This document shows positions 22,922 to 31,786 of a stretch of DNA of 40,326 bases, piece after piece; the stretch's first letter is position 1, and each line of letters starts with the position of its first letter. The DNA comes from a bacterium (GTDB lineage: Bacteria > Vulcanimicrobiota > Vulcanimicrobiia > Vulcanimicrobiales > Vulcanimicrobiaceae), in NCBI GenBank assembly GCA_021781595.1, contig JAJXWN010000004.1, forward strand, positions 1-40,326, given 5' to 3'. The notes under the pieces are model-generated. The model made no database searches and was not told the origin of the DNA. It saw only the letters and a program-made list of their open reading frames with translations. The position numbers and the translations under genes are program-made.

Positions 22922-23617
22922 ATGGCACTGGCGATCCTCTCCGCAACCGCCCGGTCCGAGGCCTTTCAGGCCCTGAAGGCGAGCCTGGATATGCGCTCGG
23001 CGGCGCTCGTGGAGGTCGAAGCGATCCTGCCCAGCGGCTTCGCGGAGCTCGACCGCGCCCTTTGCGGAGGGCTGCCGCGGGGTGGGATCGCTATCCTCGA
23101 AGGGGATCCGAGCTCGGGGCGGATGGCCATCGCCGCACGCTTCTTGGCGCAAGCGACGGCGCGCGGGCTGGCTGCGGCCGTCGACGACGGGCGTCTCTAT
23201 CCGCCCGATCTCGCGCGGGCGGGCGTGGCGCTAGAGCGGCTGCTGGTGATCCCGGCCGAACGCCCGCTCGAGATTGCGCGCGCGGCCGATATTCTGCTGC
23301 GCTCGCGAGTTTTCGGCGTGGTGCTCCTCCCGCAGGCGCCGTTACGGACGGCGCTCTGGTCTCGCCTTCGGGATCTCGCGCAGAAGGCCGCCGCGCTGCT
23401 CCTCGTCGTCGGCACGCAGGCGGAGAGTGATCTCGCGTCGTTTGCGAGCGCGCGCCTGCACTGCACGATCGAGCGCGTTTCGTGGACCGGCGCGCCGGGG
23501 CCGTTCTGCGAACTCGCGGGATACGAGATCGGCGCGCGCGTGCTCAAGCGGCGGCGCGCGATACCGGGCACGGTCGTGCGCGTGCGCGCGCTCGCAAAGC
23601 GCGGCGACGCGCTTTAA
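22922..23617 (+). CDS. imuA: ImuA, RecA/SulA-like mutasome protein
   Basis: A 231-residue protein. After a short N-terminal segment it reads LPSGFAELDRALCGGLPRGG then IAILEGDPSSGRMAIAARFL (about 39-78), the RecA-fold layout of ImuA. The P-loop position is GDPSSGRM rather than GxxxxGKT, so ATP binding is probably weak. FGVVLLPQ (about 124-131) is in the Walker B position. ImuA supports the ImuB-DnaE2 lesion-bypass complex. The start chosen is ATG 22922, directly after the promoter; Met25 is an alternative if the leaderless start is wrong. imuB begins 17 bp after the stop. Confidence 0.82.
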   Translation: MALAILSATARSEAFQALKASLDMRSAALVEVEAILPSGFAELDRALCGGLPRGGIAILEGDPSSGRMAIAARFLAQATARGLAAAVDDGRLYPPDLARAGVALERLLVIPAERPLEIARAADILLRSRVFGVVLLPQAPLRTALWSRLRDLAQKAAALLLVVGTQAESDLASFASARLHCTIERVSWTGAPGPFCELAGYEIGARVLKRRRAIPGTVVRVRALAKRGDAL

Positions 23618-23634
23618 CTGCGCCGGCATCATCG

Positions 23635-24906
23635 ATGTTGCTCTGCATCCACGTCCCAGGTTTTGCGGTGGCCGTTACCCGCACGCGCGAGGTGTGGAAC
23701 GCCATGCTCGACGCTCTCGACGCGCTCTCGCCGCTCGTCGACGATCTGGTCGAAGGCACGACCTACCTCGATATGCGCGGCATCGACGGCGCGCCCGGCG
23801 ACTGGGTGCGGCGCGCGCACGGTGTCCTCGCGGAGTTCGGCCTTCCGTTACGAGTCGGCATCGCCGCGAATAAGTTCGTCGCCCGCGCGGCGGCGAACGT
23901 ACGTGACGGATGCATCTGCGAACCGGGAGGCGAGCGGGCGCTGGTCGCACCGCTGCCGCTCGATCTGCTTGGGCTCGATCCGCCGACGCTGGAACGCTTG
24001 CACCTTTTCGGCGTTCGTACCCTCGGAGAACTGGCAGGCCTGCCGCACGGTCCGTTCGTGCGGCGTTTCGGCCGCGCGGCGTCACTTTGGCACGCGCACG
24101 CCTGCGGCGTCGACCCGGAACCGGTGTTTCCACGCGCTCGCGAACTACAGATCGACGCGTCGCTCTATGGCGAGGGTACGGCGGAACGTGCGGAGCAGGT
24201 GTATTTCGCGCTGCGTCTGCTCGTCGAGCGCGTCTGTCGCGATCTCTCCCGCGCGGGTAAGGCCGCGGCGCTGTTGCAGGTGACTCTCGAATGTGAGAAC
24301 GGCGATGTACGCGTGTTGCAGGTTGGGCTAGTGCGAGCGACGAGCGATCCGCACGCGATGCTGGATGTCCTGCGCGCGAAGATCGAAGGCGCGTCCTTCG
24401 GCGCTCCGATATCCGGCTTGCATCTGCGCGTGGCACGGTTGGAGGAGGGCGGCACGCCGGCCGCGCTCTTTGCATGTGGCGAACCAGATCCACAGGCCGT
24501 GGCTGTGGCGCTCGCACGGCTGGAAGCGGTATTGGGTGCGAGCGGTTCCCGCGCGCGCGTCGTGCCGGCGCGCCGCGTGGAGGCGCGTTTCGTGTACGAC
24601 GTATTCCTCCCACCGGCGTCCTTTGCATACGACGCTCTTGCGGAGCCGGCCGCACCGTCTGCCGTTCCGCAGTTGCGCTTGCTAGCGGTACGCGAAATCG
24701 ATGTCGTGCTCCGCGGTAACGCGCCATCGTTCGTCGGTTCTCCGCCGCGAGTGGTGATCGACTGCGCGGGGCCGTGGCGTATCGATGAAGGCTGGTTCGA
24801 TACGCCCGTCGCGCGGGACGAGTTTGACGTCCTTCTCGAAGACGGCGCGCTCTATCGCATCTATCGCCAAGGCGAGCGCTGGTACGTGCGGGGGGTGTAT
24901 GATTGA
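23635..24906 (+). CDS. imuB: ImuB, catalytically inactive Y-family polymerase homologue
   Basis: From the ATG at 23635 the product has 423 residues; the frame is open 51 codons further back but overlaps imuA. The polymerase fold is visible: CIHVPGFAVAV at the position of DxDxFFA, EGTTYLDMRG where active enzymes have S.DE..LD, a GIAANKFVARAAA helix, and LHLFGVRTLGELAGLP. The acidic metal ligands are therefore missing, as expected for ImuB, which acts as a hub linking DnaE2, the clamp and ImuA. The C-terminal part (IDCAGPWRIDEGWFD and later RIYRQGERWYVRGVYD) is typical of ImuB. Its stop overlaps the dnaE2 start (TTGA). Confidence 0.9.
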   Translation: MLLCIHVPGFAVAVTRTREVWNAMLDALDALSPLVDDLVEGTTYLDMRGIDGAPGDWVRRAHGVLAEFGLPLRVGIAANKFVARAAANVRDGCICEPGGERALVAPLPLDLLGLDPPTLERLHLFGVRTLGELAGLPHGPFVRRFGRAASLWHAHACGVDPEPVFPRARELQIDASLYGEGTAERAEQVYFALRLLVERVCRDLSRAGKAAALLQVTLECENGDVRVLQVGLVRATSDPHAMLDVLRAKIEGASFGAPISGLHLRVARLEEGGTPAALFACGEPDPQAVAVALARLEAVLGASGSRARVVPARRVEARFVYDVFLPPASFAYDALAEPAAPSAVPQLRLLAVREIDVVLRGNAPSFVGSPPRVVIDCAGPWRIDEGWFDTPVARDEFDVLLEDGALYRIYRQGERWYVRGVYD

Positions 24907-27900
24907 ATGGCCTGAATGAATACGCCGAGCTTCACTGCTGGTCGAATTTTACGTTTCTCGAGGGTGGGTCGCATCCCGAAGATCTGGTCGACCGGGCGTT
25001 GGAACTCGGCCTGAGAGCGCTGGCGCTGACCGATCGCGACGGCCTCTACGCTGCGGTGCGCTTCTCCAAACGCGCGAAGGCACGCGGCCTACCGGCGATC
25101 GTCGGAAGTGAGCTCGCCTTCGAAGACGGCGGGCGCATCGTGTTGTTGGTCGAAAATGAGCGAGGGTATGCCAACCTCTGCGAACTTATATCGGTCGCCC
25201 AGTTACGAGGAAGCAAAAACGACGCGCGCCTGCGCATCGAGGATTTCGAGGGGCGAGCTGATGGGATCGTACTCGTCTCCGGCGGTGCGGGCGGTGCGAT
25301 CGAGCGCGCACTGCTCCGTGACGAGCGGGCGGAAGCCGTTCGGCTAGCTTCGACGTTACGCGACCTCTTCGGCGAGCGATTATACTTGGAACTACAGATG
25401 CACTTGCATCCCGCCGACGCGCGCCGTTGTAACGCGGTGCTCGAACTCGCGCGCGATCTGCAGGTATCGTGCGTTGCGACTAACGGCGTCGTCTACGCGC
25501 GCAAGAGCGACGCGCACCTGGCCGACGTTCTGCTCTGCATCAAGCACAAAACGGATCTCTCCCACGCGCGCGCAAAAACGCTGCTGCGCCCCAACGCGGA
25601 GTACCATCTCAAAGAGCCGCGCATGATGGCGCAGATCTTTTCCGGCCATCCAAAAGTCATCGCCAACGCGGTGGCGATAGCCGAGCGATGCGCGTTTCGG
25701 TTCGATCGCCTCGACGGGCAATTCCCTCTATTTCCGGTTCCCATAGGATATACGCGGCAACGTTACCTGCGCGAACTCGTCTACCGTGGTGCGGCCGAAC
25801 GCTATGGAAGCACGCTCGCTCCGGAAGTCGAACGTCAGATCGAGTACGAATTGGGGATCGTCGCGAAGCTCGATCTGGCCGGCTACTTCTTGATCGTATG
25901 GGATATCGTGCGCGCCGCCGGCGAGATGGGCGTACTCTGCCAGGGCCGCGGCTCAGCGGCGAACTCGGCGGTCTGTTACGCGCTCGGCATCACGGCGGTA
26001 GACCCCATCGGCAGCCGGCTGCTCTTCGAGCGCTTTCTTTCGGAGGAGCGCAGGGAAGTTCCGGATATCGATGTCGATTTCGCGCATCAAGACCGCGAGC
26101 GGGTAATTCAGTACGTCTACGAGCGGTACGGCCGTGCGCACGCGGCGATGGCGGCGGAGGTCGTCACGTACCACGCCCGCTCGGCGATTCGAGACGTAGG
26201 CAAAGCGATCGGGATGACGCTCGCGCAAGTCGAAGCGGTCGCGGGCGAATACGATACGTGCGAATCGCTCTCCGGCGCAACCGGCGAAAACGAAGCCGCC
26301 AGGCAATTGTTCGAGTTGTGCGAGCGTATCGACGCTTTCCCACGCCACATGGGTATTCACTCGGGTGGAATGGTCATCACGCGCGATCCGTTGGTGCGCG
26401 TCGCGCCGGTCGAGTGGGCGACGATGCGCGACCGCACGGTCCTCCAATGGGATAAAGACGATCTCCAAGATTTGGGTCTCATCAAGATCGATCTGCTCGG
26501 CCTCGGCATGCTCTCGCTCTTGAGAGAGGCCTTCGCCCTTCAAGCGCGCATCGAGAGCGGTGCCGTGGAGACACTCCGCCGGCCTGCGCTGCTAGGGCTT
26601 CACAGCATCCCCCCCGGCGATCCCGAAACTTACGCTATGCTGCAGCGAGCAGACACGATTGGCGTCTTCCAGGTCGAATCGCGCGCGCAGCAGTCGATGT
26701 TGCCGCGTATGAAACCTGCGTGCTTTTTCGATATCGTGATGCAGATCGCAATCATCCGCCCGGGGCCGATTCAAGGCCGGATGATCCATCCGTTTTTGCG
26801 TCGCCGGGCAGGGCTCGAGCCGGTAACCTATCCCCATCCGAAACTCGAACCGATTCTCGCACGTACGCTTGGGGTGCCGCTCTTTCAAGAGCAGGGGATG
26901 CGCATGGCGATCGAAGCGGCCGGCTTCTCGCCGGGGCAGGCCGATCGCTTGCGGCGGGCGATGGGCCACAAGCGATCGCAGGAGCGCATGCGTGAAATCT
27001 ATCCGAAGCTGATCGAAGGCATGGTCGAAAACGGCATCGACCGAGACGCCGCCGAGCAACTCTTCCACATGCTGGAGGGCTTCGCCGATTACGGGTTTCC
27101 CGAATCGCACGCGGCGAGTTTCGCGCTGCTCACCTACGCGTCGGCGTACATGAAATGCCACTATCCCGCGGTTTTTTCGGCCGCGATCCTCAACGTGCAG
27201 CCGATGGGGTTCTATTCGACCGAGGTGCTCGTGAACGACGCCAAGCGACACGGCGTGACGGTCAAGCCGATCGAGGCGAACGCGAGCGAGTTTTGGAGTT
27301 ACGCCGACGCGGATGGCGCGTTGCGTTTGGGGTTCCACCTCGTGCGCGATCTGGGGGAAGCGCAGCGGCGGCGTTTGGAAACGGCGCTCGCACGCGGCTC
27401 TTTCAAAGATCTGCGCGAGTTCGCGATCCGTACGCGGCTCGAGAAAGACGCGCTCGAAAGCCTCGCGGTCGCGGGCGCGTTCGCGCCGTGGTTCGCGTCG
27501 CGGCGCGAAGCGATGTGGTCGTTACGCGGGCTCGGCGAGCGCGAGGCGCGCGGCGAACTCGGCCGTAGGATGGATATCGAGGAACCGCAAGCACATTTCG
27601 CGCGGCTCGCCCCGTTGCAGGAGACGGCGTTCGATCTCTGGTCGACCGGCATCACGCCGAAACAACAGGCGATCGCACACGTTCGACCATTCCTGGAGAT
27701 GCGCGGCGCGCTGACGGCCATGCAGATGCAGGCGGTGCCCGCGCATCGTTCGTGCCGGAGCGGCGGCGTGGTGATAACGCGCCAGCGCCCGGGCACGGCC
27801 AAGGGCTTCGTGTTCTTGACGCTCGAGGACGAAACGGGGCTGGTGAACGTGATCGTAAGACCCGACGTGTACGAACGCTACCGCCGCACGATCCGGCAAT

Positions 27901-28028
27901 CGCGGGCGCTGCTTGTGGAAGGCACGCTGCAGAAGAAAGGCGGCTGCGTCGATCTGCTCGCACGGCGCTTTTGGCCGCTCGATCTCGGTGCAGCGCTCGA
28001 GGGTTTGCGTTCGCACGATTTCCGTTAG
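24903..28028 (+). CDS. dnaE2: DnaE2, error-prone DNA polymerase III alpha
   Basis: A 1041-residue C-family polymerase with a TTG start overlapping the imuB stop. The N-terminal PHP domain opens with ELHCWSNFTFLEGGSHPEDL (about 8-27), the reduced form found in DnaE2, lacking the full metal-binding histidine set. The polymerase core has CQGRGSAANSAVCYALGIT and VPDIDVDFAHQDRERVIQYV with the catalytic aspartates. It also has MGIHSGGMVI and a later GFPESHAASFALLTYASAY. A C-terminal OB fold (GFVFLTLEDETGLVNVIV) closes the protein. Length fits DnaE2, shorter than DnaE1. It performs mutagenic translesion synthesis with ImuA and ImuB. It ends convergently with the TonB-like gene (4-bp overlap). Confidence 0.95.
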   Translation: MNGLNEYAELHCWSNFTFLEGGSHPEDLVDRALELGLRALALTDRDGLYAAVRFSKRAKARGLPAIVGSELAFEDGGRIVLLVENERGYANLCELISVAQLRGSKNDARLRIEDFEGRADGIVLVSGGAGGAIERALLRDERAEAVRLASTLRDLFGERLYLELQMHLHPADARRCNAVLELARDLQVSCVATNGVVYARKSDAHLADVLLCIKHKTDLSHARAKTLLRPNAEYHLKEPRMMAQIFSGHPKVIANAVAIAERCAFRFDRLDGQFPLFPVPIGYTRQRYLRELVYRGAAERYGSTLAPEVERQIEYELGIVAKLDLAGYFLIVWDIVRAAGEMGVLCQGRGSAANSAVCYALGITAVDPIGSRLLFERFLSEERREVPDIDVDFAHQDRERVIQYVYERYGRAHAAMAAEVVTYHARSAIRDVGKAIGMTLAQVEAVAGEYDTCESLSGATGENEAARQLFELCERIDAFPRHMGIHSGGMVITRDPLVRVAPVEWATMRDRTVLQWDKDDLQDLGLIKIDLLGLGMLSLLREAFALQARIESGAVETLRRPALLGLHSIPPGDPETYAMLQRADTIGVFQVESRAQQSMLPRMKPACFFDIVMQIAIIRPGPIQGRMIHPFLRRRAGLEPVTYPHPKLEPILARTLGVPLFQEQGMRMAIEAAGFSPGQADRLRRAMGHKRSQERMREIYPKLIEGMVENGIDRDAAEQLFHMLEGFADYGFPESHAASFALLTYASAYMKCHYPAVFSAAILNVQPMGFYSTEVLVNDAKRHGVTVKPIEANASEFWSYADADGALRLGFHLVRDLGEAQRRRLETALARGSFKDLREFAIRTRLEKDALESLAVAGAFAPWFASRREAMWSLRGLGEREARGELGRRMDIEEPQAHFARLAPLQETAFDLWSTGITPKQQAIAHVRPFLEMRGALTAMQMQAVPAHRSCRSGGVVITRQRPGTAKGFVFLTLEDETGLVNVIVRPDVYERYRRTIRQSRALLVEGTLQKKGGCVDLLARRFWPLDLGAALEGLRSHDFR

Positions 28029-28834
28029 CCGTGCGCGATCGGGCAGTCCGCAAACCGGCGTTCGTAACAGAACCGCACCAGCGGTTTCATGATGGTTCCT
28101 GGCGGCGGAACGTAATTCGGCATCGGTCCGGGCAGCGGCATGCTGCGTGCCCCTGCGGCTAGCGGATCGTTTCCCACCGGGAAGCGGATCGGCCACGGCA
28201 CGATTCCCTCTTCTGAACTTCCGTCGGGATACTGCACCCAATAGCGTACGTAGTAGTAGTTGTAGCCGTCTACGCGCCACCGCTTGAGTGGATAGAGGAT
28301 GCCCTGCCCCTCGTTCGGCGCGCCTTGCATACCGAAGAGGTTGAGGTTGTAGCGCCTTATGGTCGAAGGGCGCACGTCTTTTTGCGTCGCCGCGAGGACC
28401 GGGTTGTTCGCAGCTCGCAATCGCGCGATCGTCTTTGAAAATTCTTGTTCCTGCTGCGCGATCGTCGAAGGCGAGAGAATCTCGTGCCGCGGTTGCGGCG
28501 GCGCATTGCGCGACCGCTGCGAGAGGACCACCGGGGGCGGCCGGTGCTGAGGCCGTACCGGTGCCGGCTGCGGTTGTTGCGGCCGGGGCTGCGGGGGCTG
28601 CGGTTGCGGGACCGGCGAGCTCAAAGGTTGGGGCAAGAGCGGGTGCGTGCGATGACGGATCTTGCGTGCGCTCGACGTCACGATGAACGTTTGCATCGGT
28701 CGCTGAGCTTTCGAGAAGGGCACCGGCAAGCCGAAAAGGCGCGCGAACAGCGGTCCGGCGATAAAATGCAGCAGCGTCGAAAGCACGAGTGCCCAGATGA
28801 AGACGCGCTGCGCGCGGCTCCGGAAGCGGCGCAC
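28025..28834 (-). CDS. TonB-like proline-rich envelope protein
   Basis: A 269-residue protein with a GTG start. One N-terminal transmembrane helix (about residues 11-34, VFIWALVLSTLLHFIAGPLF) is followed by a long Pro/Gln-rich stretch (about 65-110, with PQPQPPQPRPQQPQPAP) as in TonB. The C-terminal domain (about 150-260) has many aromatic residues (GYNYYYVRYWVQYPDGSSEE) and resembles the last domain of TonB-type proteins only loosely, so its receptor-binding role is not certain. Two cysteines are near the end. It follows the binding-protein gene by 2 bp on the same strand, so the two may serve one uptake process. No ExbB/ExbD genes in view. Confidence 0.65.
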   Translation of the reverse strand: MRRFRSRAQRVFIWALVLSTLLHFIAGPLFARLFGLPVPFSKAQRPMQTFIVTSSARKIRHRTHPLLPQPLSSPVPQPQPPQPRPQQPQPAPVRPQHRPPPVVLSQRSRNAPPQPRHEILSPSTIAQQEQEFSKTIARLRAANNPVLAATQKDVRPSTIRRYNLNLFGMQGAPNEGQGILYPLKRWRVDGYNYYYVRYWVQYPDGSSEEGIVPWPIRFPVGNDPLAAGARSMPLPGPMPNYVPPPGTIMKPLVRFCYERRFADCPIAHG

Positions 28835-28836
28835 CG

Positions 28837-29619
28837 TTAGGGGGTGTCGAGTCCGGCTTGCTGCAAGATAGCTCGTCCGCGTCCCCGCATAATGTAGTTG
28901 ACGAAGATGCGCGCGGCGCGCGGATGCGGAGCGGTGCGCGGAATGGCGACCGCATAGGTAATTTCGTGCGAGAGAGCAGCGTTCGGTGGTAGCTCGATAA
29001 CGGGTAGGCGCCTTCCGCTCGTCTCCGTCGAGTAGAAGAAACCCGCGTCCAGATTCGCCGTCTCTACGCGCACGAAAAGGCTCTCCTCGGGGAAGACCGC
29101 TGCGCGGCGCAGGATCGTTGCGGCCGCGCCGGGATCGTGCTCGTCGCGGGCCAGCATCTCGACCGCGCGGATCGTGAGCGACCCCTTCGGATCGAGCCGT
29201 GGATCGGTGCGCCCAATCTTCACGCCGGCCGTCTCTAGCACGCTCAAGATAGAACGTTGCCCTCGAGCGGCTTGTTCGAAGAGTTTGCGGTAGGACGAGT
29301 GTGGGGAGTAACCGATCAGCAGGCGCGCGTGTCCGAGCACCTGTACGTCCTCGACCGGCAGCCTCCGCAACACTGAAGGATCCGCTGTGATGAAAACGTC
29401 AGGCTCGCGCAATCCTGCCCGGATGAGGTTTGCGAGCTCCTTGCTTCCCCCGGGCTCACCTGCGAATCGCAGGCCCGTATCGCGCTGCAGGGCCGCGGCC
29501 AGCGGACCCTGCATGGTCTGTACCAGCGAACCCGCGTAGGCGACCGAGACGCTGCCGCTTGAAACGGGCGACAGGGCGAGCACAGCGCTCGCCGCTAGGG
29601 TGCCGGCTAATCTCAGCAT
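28837..29619 (-). CDS. Periplasmic molybdate/tungstate-type binding protein (ModA/WtpA-like)
   Basis: A 260-residue exported protein from ATG 29619 with AGGAAC upstream; a longer frame reaches back to 29973 but overlaps the divergent gene. The signal peptide (LAGTLAASAVLALSPVSSG) is followed by VSVAYAGSLVQTM, like the start of WtpA/ModA mature proteins. Next come GEPGGSKELANLI and EPDVFITADPSVL, the type II binding-protein hinge region. The C-terminal HPRAARIFVNYIMRGRGRAI matches the family ending. It should bind an oxyanion or similar ligand for an ABC importer, but no permease or ATPase is nearby. Ligand uncertain. Confidence 0.8.
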   Translation of the reverse strand: MLRLAGTLAASAVLALSPVSSGSVSVAYAGSLVQTMQGPLAAALQRDTGLRFAGEPGGSKELANLIRAGLREPDVFITADPSVLRRLPVEDVQVLGHARLLIGYSPHSSYRKLFEQAARGQRSILSVLETAGVKIGRTDPRLDPKGSLTIRAVEMLARDEHDPGAAATILRRAAVFPEESLFVRVETANLDAGFFYSTETSGRRLPVIELPPNAALSHEITYAVAIPRTAPHPRAARIFVNYIMRGRGRAILQQAGLDTP

Positions 29620-29755
29620 GCCGTTCCTGTTCCGTTTTCGGAAACGACATTCCTTAACCTGTTGTGCAAGCGATTCGCCGCGCGGCGCCGTTTCGCAAGC
29701 ATTTTGCAGCCGCGTAGCGAATGAGCCCACGGCACGACAATAGGAGCAGGAGACC

Positions 29756-30004
29756 TTGACGCAGGCGCAACCCACAGAGATGCAAAGCAACGACCGAGGA
29801 CCGGGGTACCGCGACCGGCAGACCCTAGGCCGCGCGCTGATGTGGATCGGCGTGGCTGGCCTTTCGGCGGCGCTCACCTTTGCCGTCGTACGCGCACTCG
29901 TCAAGCGTCGGCCCGCCGATCCAACGAGTTTGCGCATCCAGCAGTTGATCGACGAAGCCAACACGCTCCTCAAGACGCTTGACGATCAGAAGAGCCCTGG
30001 GTAA
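29756..30004 (+). CDS. Small single-pass membrane protein, unknown
   Basis: An 82-residue protein with a TTG start at 29756 and TAGGAG 15 bp before it. It has a polar N-terminus, one transmembrane helix (about residues 33-52, LMWIGVAGLSAALTFAVVRA), then a basic stretch and a short helix ending KTLDDQKSPG. No family recognised. Its end overlaps the next gene's likely start by 26 bp, so the two may be co-translated. The divergent binding-protein gene lies 136 bp to the left. Confidence 0.6.
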   Translation: MTQAQPTEMQSNDRGPGYRDRQTLGRALMWIGVAGLSAALTFAVVRALVKRRPADPTSLRIQQLIDEANTLLKTLDDQKSPG

Positions 30005-31484
30005 GCCGCCCGGCCCCGCCGCACTACGGGTCGGGAGCGACGTCGAACTCGGATTCAGCGACCTGCTCGCGAACGGGCAGGCCGTCGGTCGTGCCGACGG
30101 CTTGGTGATCTTCTGCTTCGGTCCGCTGCCGCAGGAGCGTGCCCGCGTGCGCGTGACGGCCGTCAAACCCAAGTACGCCGTCGCCGAGATGAGCGAGCTT
30201 ACGCTGGCCTCCCCGTTACGCGCACAGCCGTTCTGCGGAGTCTTCGGAGCCTGCGGGGGCTGCCAGGTGCAGCACTTGGCCTATGCGGGTCAACTCGCGT
30301 GGAAGCGCGATGTCGTGCGCGGCGCCTTGGCGCGAATCGGCGGCCTCGCGCACGCGGAAGTAAGGGATGCCATCGGCATGGCCGATCCGCGCGGATACCG
30401 CAACAAGATGTCGCTGGTGATCGAACACCGCTTCGGGAGGCCGCAGATCGGCTTCTACCAGCAGCGCTCGCACGATATCGTGCCGATCGGCGCCTGTCCC
30501 GTCGTCACGCCGCAACTCAACGCGCATATCGAGCGGCTGAACGTCGCCTGCGACGATCCGGCCACGGCACCGGCGTTCGCTCGGGCGCTGCACATCGTTG
30601 CGCGCAGCGCCCGAGCCACCGACCAGAGCGTGGTTTCCTTTACGACTGCCCTTCCGGACGAAGATCTGGGCCGCGTGGCCGCCGCGCTGCTCGAACGCCT
30701 GCCCGGTGCGATCGGCCTGACCAACTCGTACGATCCGTCTAGCGCGAACGCGGTCGTCGGCCGCAAGGAGCGACTCCTTGCCGGGCAGCCGCAGATCGAG
30801 GAGGAGATCGCCGGCGTGCGCTACCGCGTCTCCGGCGGCTCGTTCTTCCAGGTCAACGTCGAGATCCTCGAGCGCATCTTCGAATTCATGGAGCCCGGAT
30901 TGATCGTCCCGCGCAGGATCGTTGATCTCTACTGCGGCGCCGGGACCTTCGCCCTCTACTTCGCACGGCACGGTAGCGACGTGCTCGGGATCGAGGAGAG
31001 CCCGAGTGCGATCGCCGAAGCGAATGAGAACGCCGAGCTCAACGGCTTAGCCGAGCGCGTTGCCTTCCGTCCAGGGCGAGTCGAAGATCGGGTACGCGAG
31101 CGCGAGGGGCGCGAGGCGCTTCGCGCCGCGCAGATCGTCTTTTTGGATCCGCCGCGCAAGGGCTGCGATGAAACGGTCCTCGAAGCGATTGCAGCGGCCG
31201 GAACGCCCAACGTATGGTACCTCTCCTGCGATCCGGCGACGCTGGCCCGGGATTTGAAGTTTCTGGCCGCCAAAGGATACGCCCTCGGGGTCGTTCAGCC
31301 GTTCGACATGTTTCCCTATACCGGGCACGTCGAGACGTTCGTTACCCTCTATCGAGAACGGCCCGCGAGCGCCACGCGGGTGGAGGAAGCCTTCGAGAAC
31401 GTGCCGGTCCCACAATGGCCGGCCGGCGATGATCTTACTCGCAGCCTGAGCGCATCGGAGTATCCAGAGTTTGTCATCCGATAA
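29979..31484 (+). CDS. 23S rRNA / tRNA m5U methyltransferase (TrmA/RlmD family)
   Basis: A 501-residue SAM-dependent uracil-C5 methyltransferase. An N-terminal TRAM domain (VGSDVELGFSDLLANGQAVG onward) is followed by Fe-S cysteines at 86, 92 and 95 (CGVFGACGGC) and a fourth at PIGACPVV. The SAM motif is IVDLYCGAGTFALYFA, and the catalytic Cys lies in YLSCDPATLARDLKFL. The choice between RlmD, RlmC, RlmCD and TrmA roles cannot be made from the sequence. The TTG at 29979 is the likely start, but the true one could be slightly later, before the TRAM domain. The stop overlaps gatC by 14 bp. Confidence 0.9.
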   Translation: MTIRRALGKPPGPAALRVGSDVELGFSDLLANGQAVGRADGLVIFCFGPLPQERARVRVTAVKPKYAVAEMSELTLASPLRAQPFCGVFGACGGCQVQHLAYAGQLAWKRDVVRGALARIGGLAHAEVRDAIGMADPRGYRNKMSLVIEHRFGRPQIGFYQQRSHDIVPIGACPVVTPQLNAHIERLNVACDDPATAPAFARALHIVARSARATDQSVVSFTTALPDEDLGRVAAALLERLPGAIGLTNSYDPSSANAVVGRKERLLAGQPQIEEEIAGVRYRVSGGSFFQVNVEILERIFEFMEPGLIVPRRIVDLYCGAGTFALYFARHGSDVLGIEESPSAIAEANENAELNGLAERVAFRPGRVEDRVREREGREALRAAQIVFLDPPRKGCDETVLEAIAAAGTPNVWYLSCDPATLARDLKFLAAKGYALGVVQPFDMFPYTGHVETFVTLYRERPASATRVEEAFENVPVPQWPAGDDLTRSLSASEYPEFVIR

Positions 31485-31767
31485 TATCGATATCCGCTAT
31501 GTAGCGAAGTTGGCCCGTATCGAGCTCACCGACGATGAAGTGGAGCGGTTCGGCCGGCAGCTCGGCGATTTGCTCGAGCACGCAAAAACGCTGCACGAGC
31601 TCGACACCGCCGCAGTGTCCGCAACGGCGCAAGTGGTGGAATCCCGCAACGTCGCGCGCGCCGACGCGGTCGGCCGATGCCTGGAGCACGAAACCGTGAT
31701 GCAGATGGCGCCGCAGCGCCAGGGTGCGTTTTTCCGCGTGCCTCGCATAATCTCCGAGGATAGTTGA
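31471..31767 (+). CDS. gatC: GatC, Asp/Glu-tRNA amidotransferase subunit C
   Basis: A 98-residue subunit with a TTG start overlapping the methyltransferase end. The N-terminal IDIRYVAKLARIELTDDEVE and LGDLLEHAKTLHELDT are standard GatC, and the C-terminal FFRVPRIISED (usually RVP.VL) is present. GatC clamps GatA and GatB together in the enzyme that converts Glu-tRNA(Gln) and/or Asp-tRNA(Asn) to the correct amide forms. gatA starts 19 bp downstream. Confidence 0.93.
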   Translation: MSSDNIDIRYVAKLARIELTDDEVERFGRQLGDLLEHAKTLHELDTAAVSATAQVVESRNVARADAVGRCLEHETVMQMAPQRQGAFFRVPRIISEDS

Positions 31768-31786
31768 AAGTGCGGGACGACCGGAG

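Noticed and set aside
29620-29973. N-terminal extension of the binding-protein frame
   Set aside because: It would run into the small membrane protein gene and lacks protein character; the signal peptide starts at 29619.
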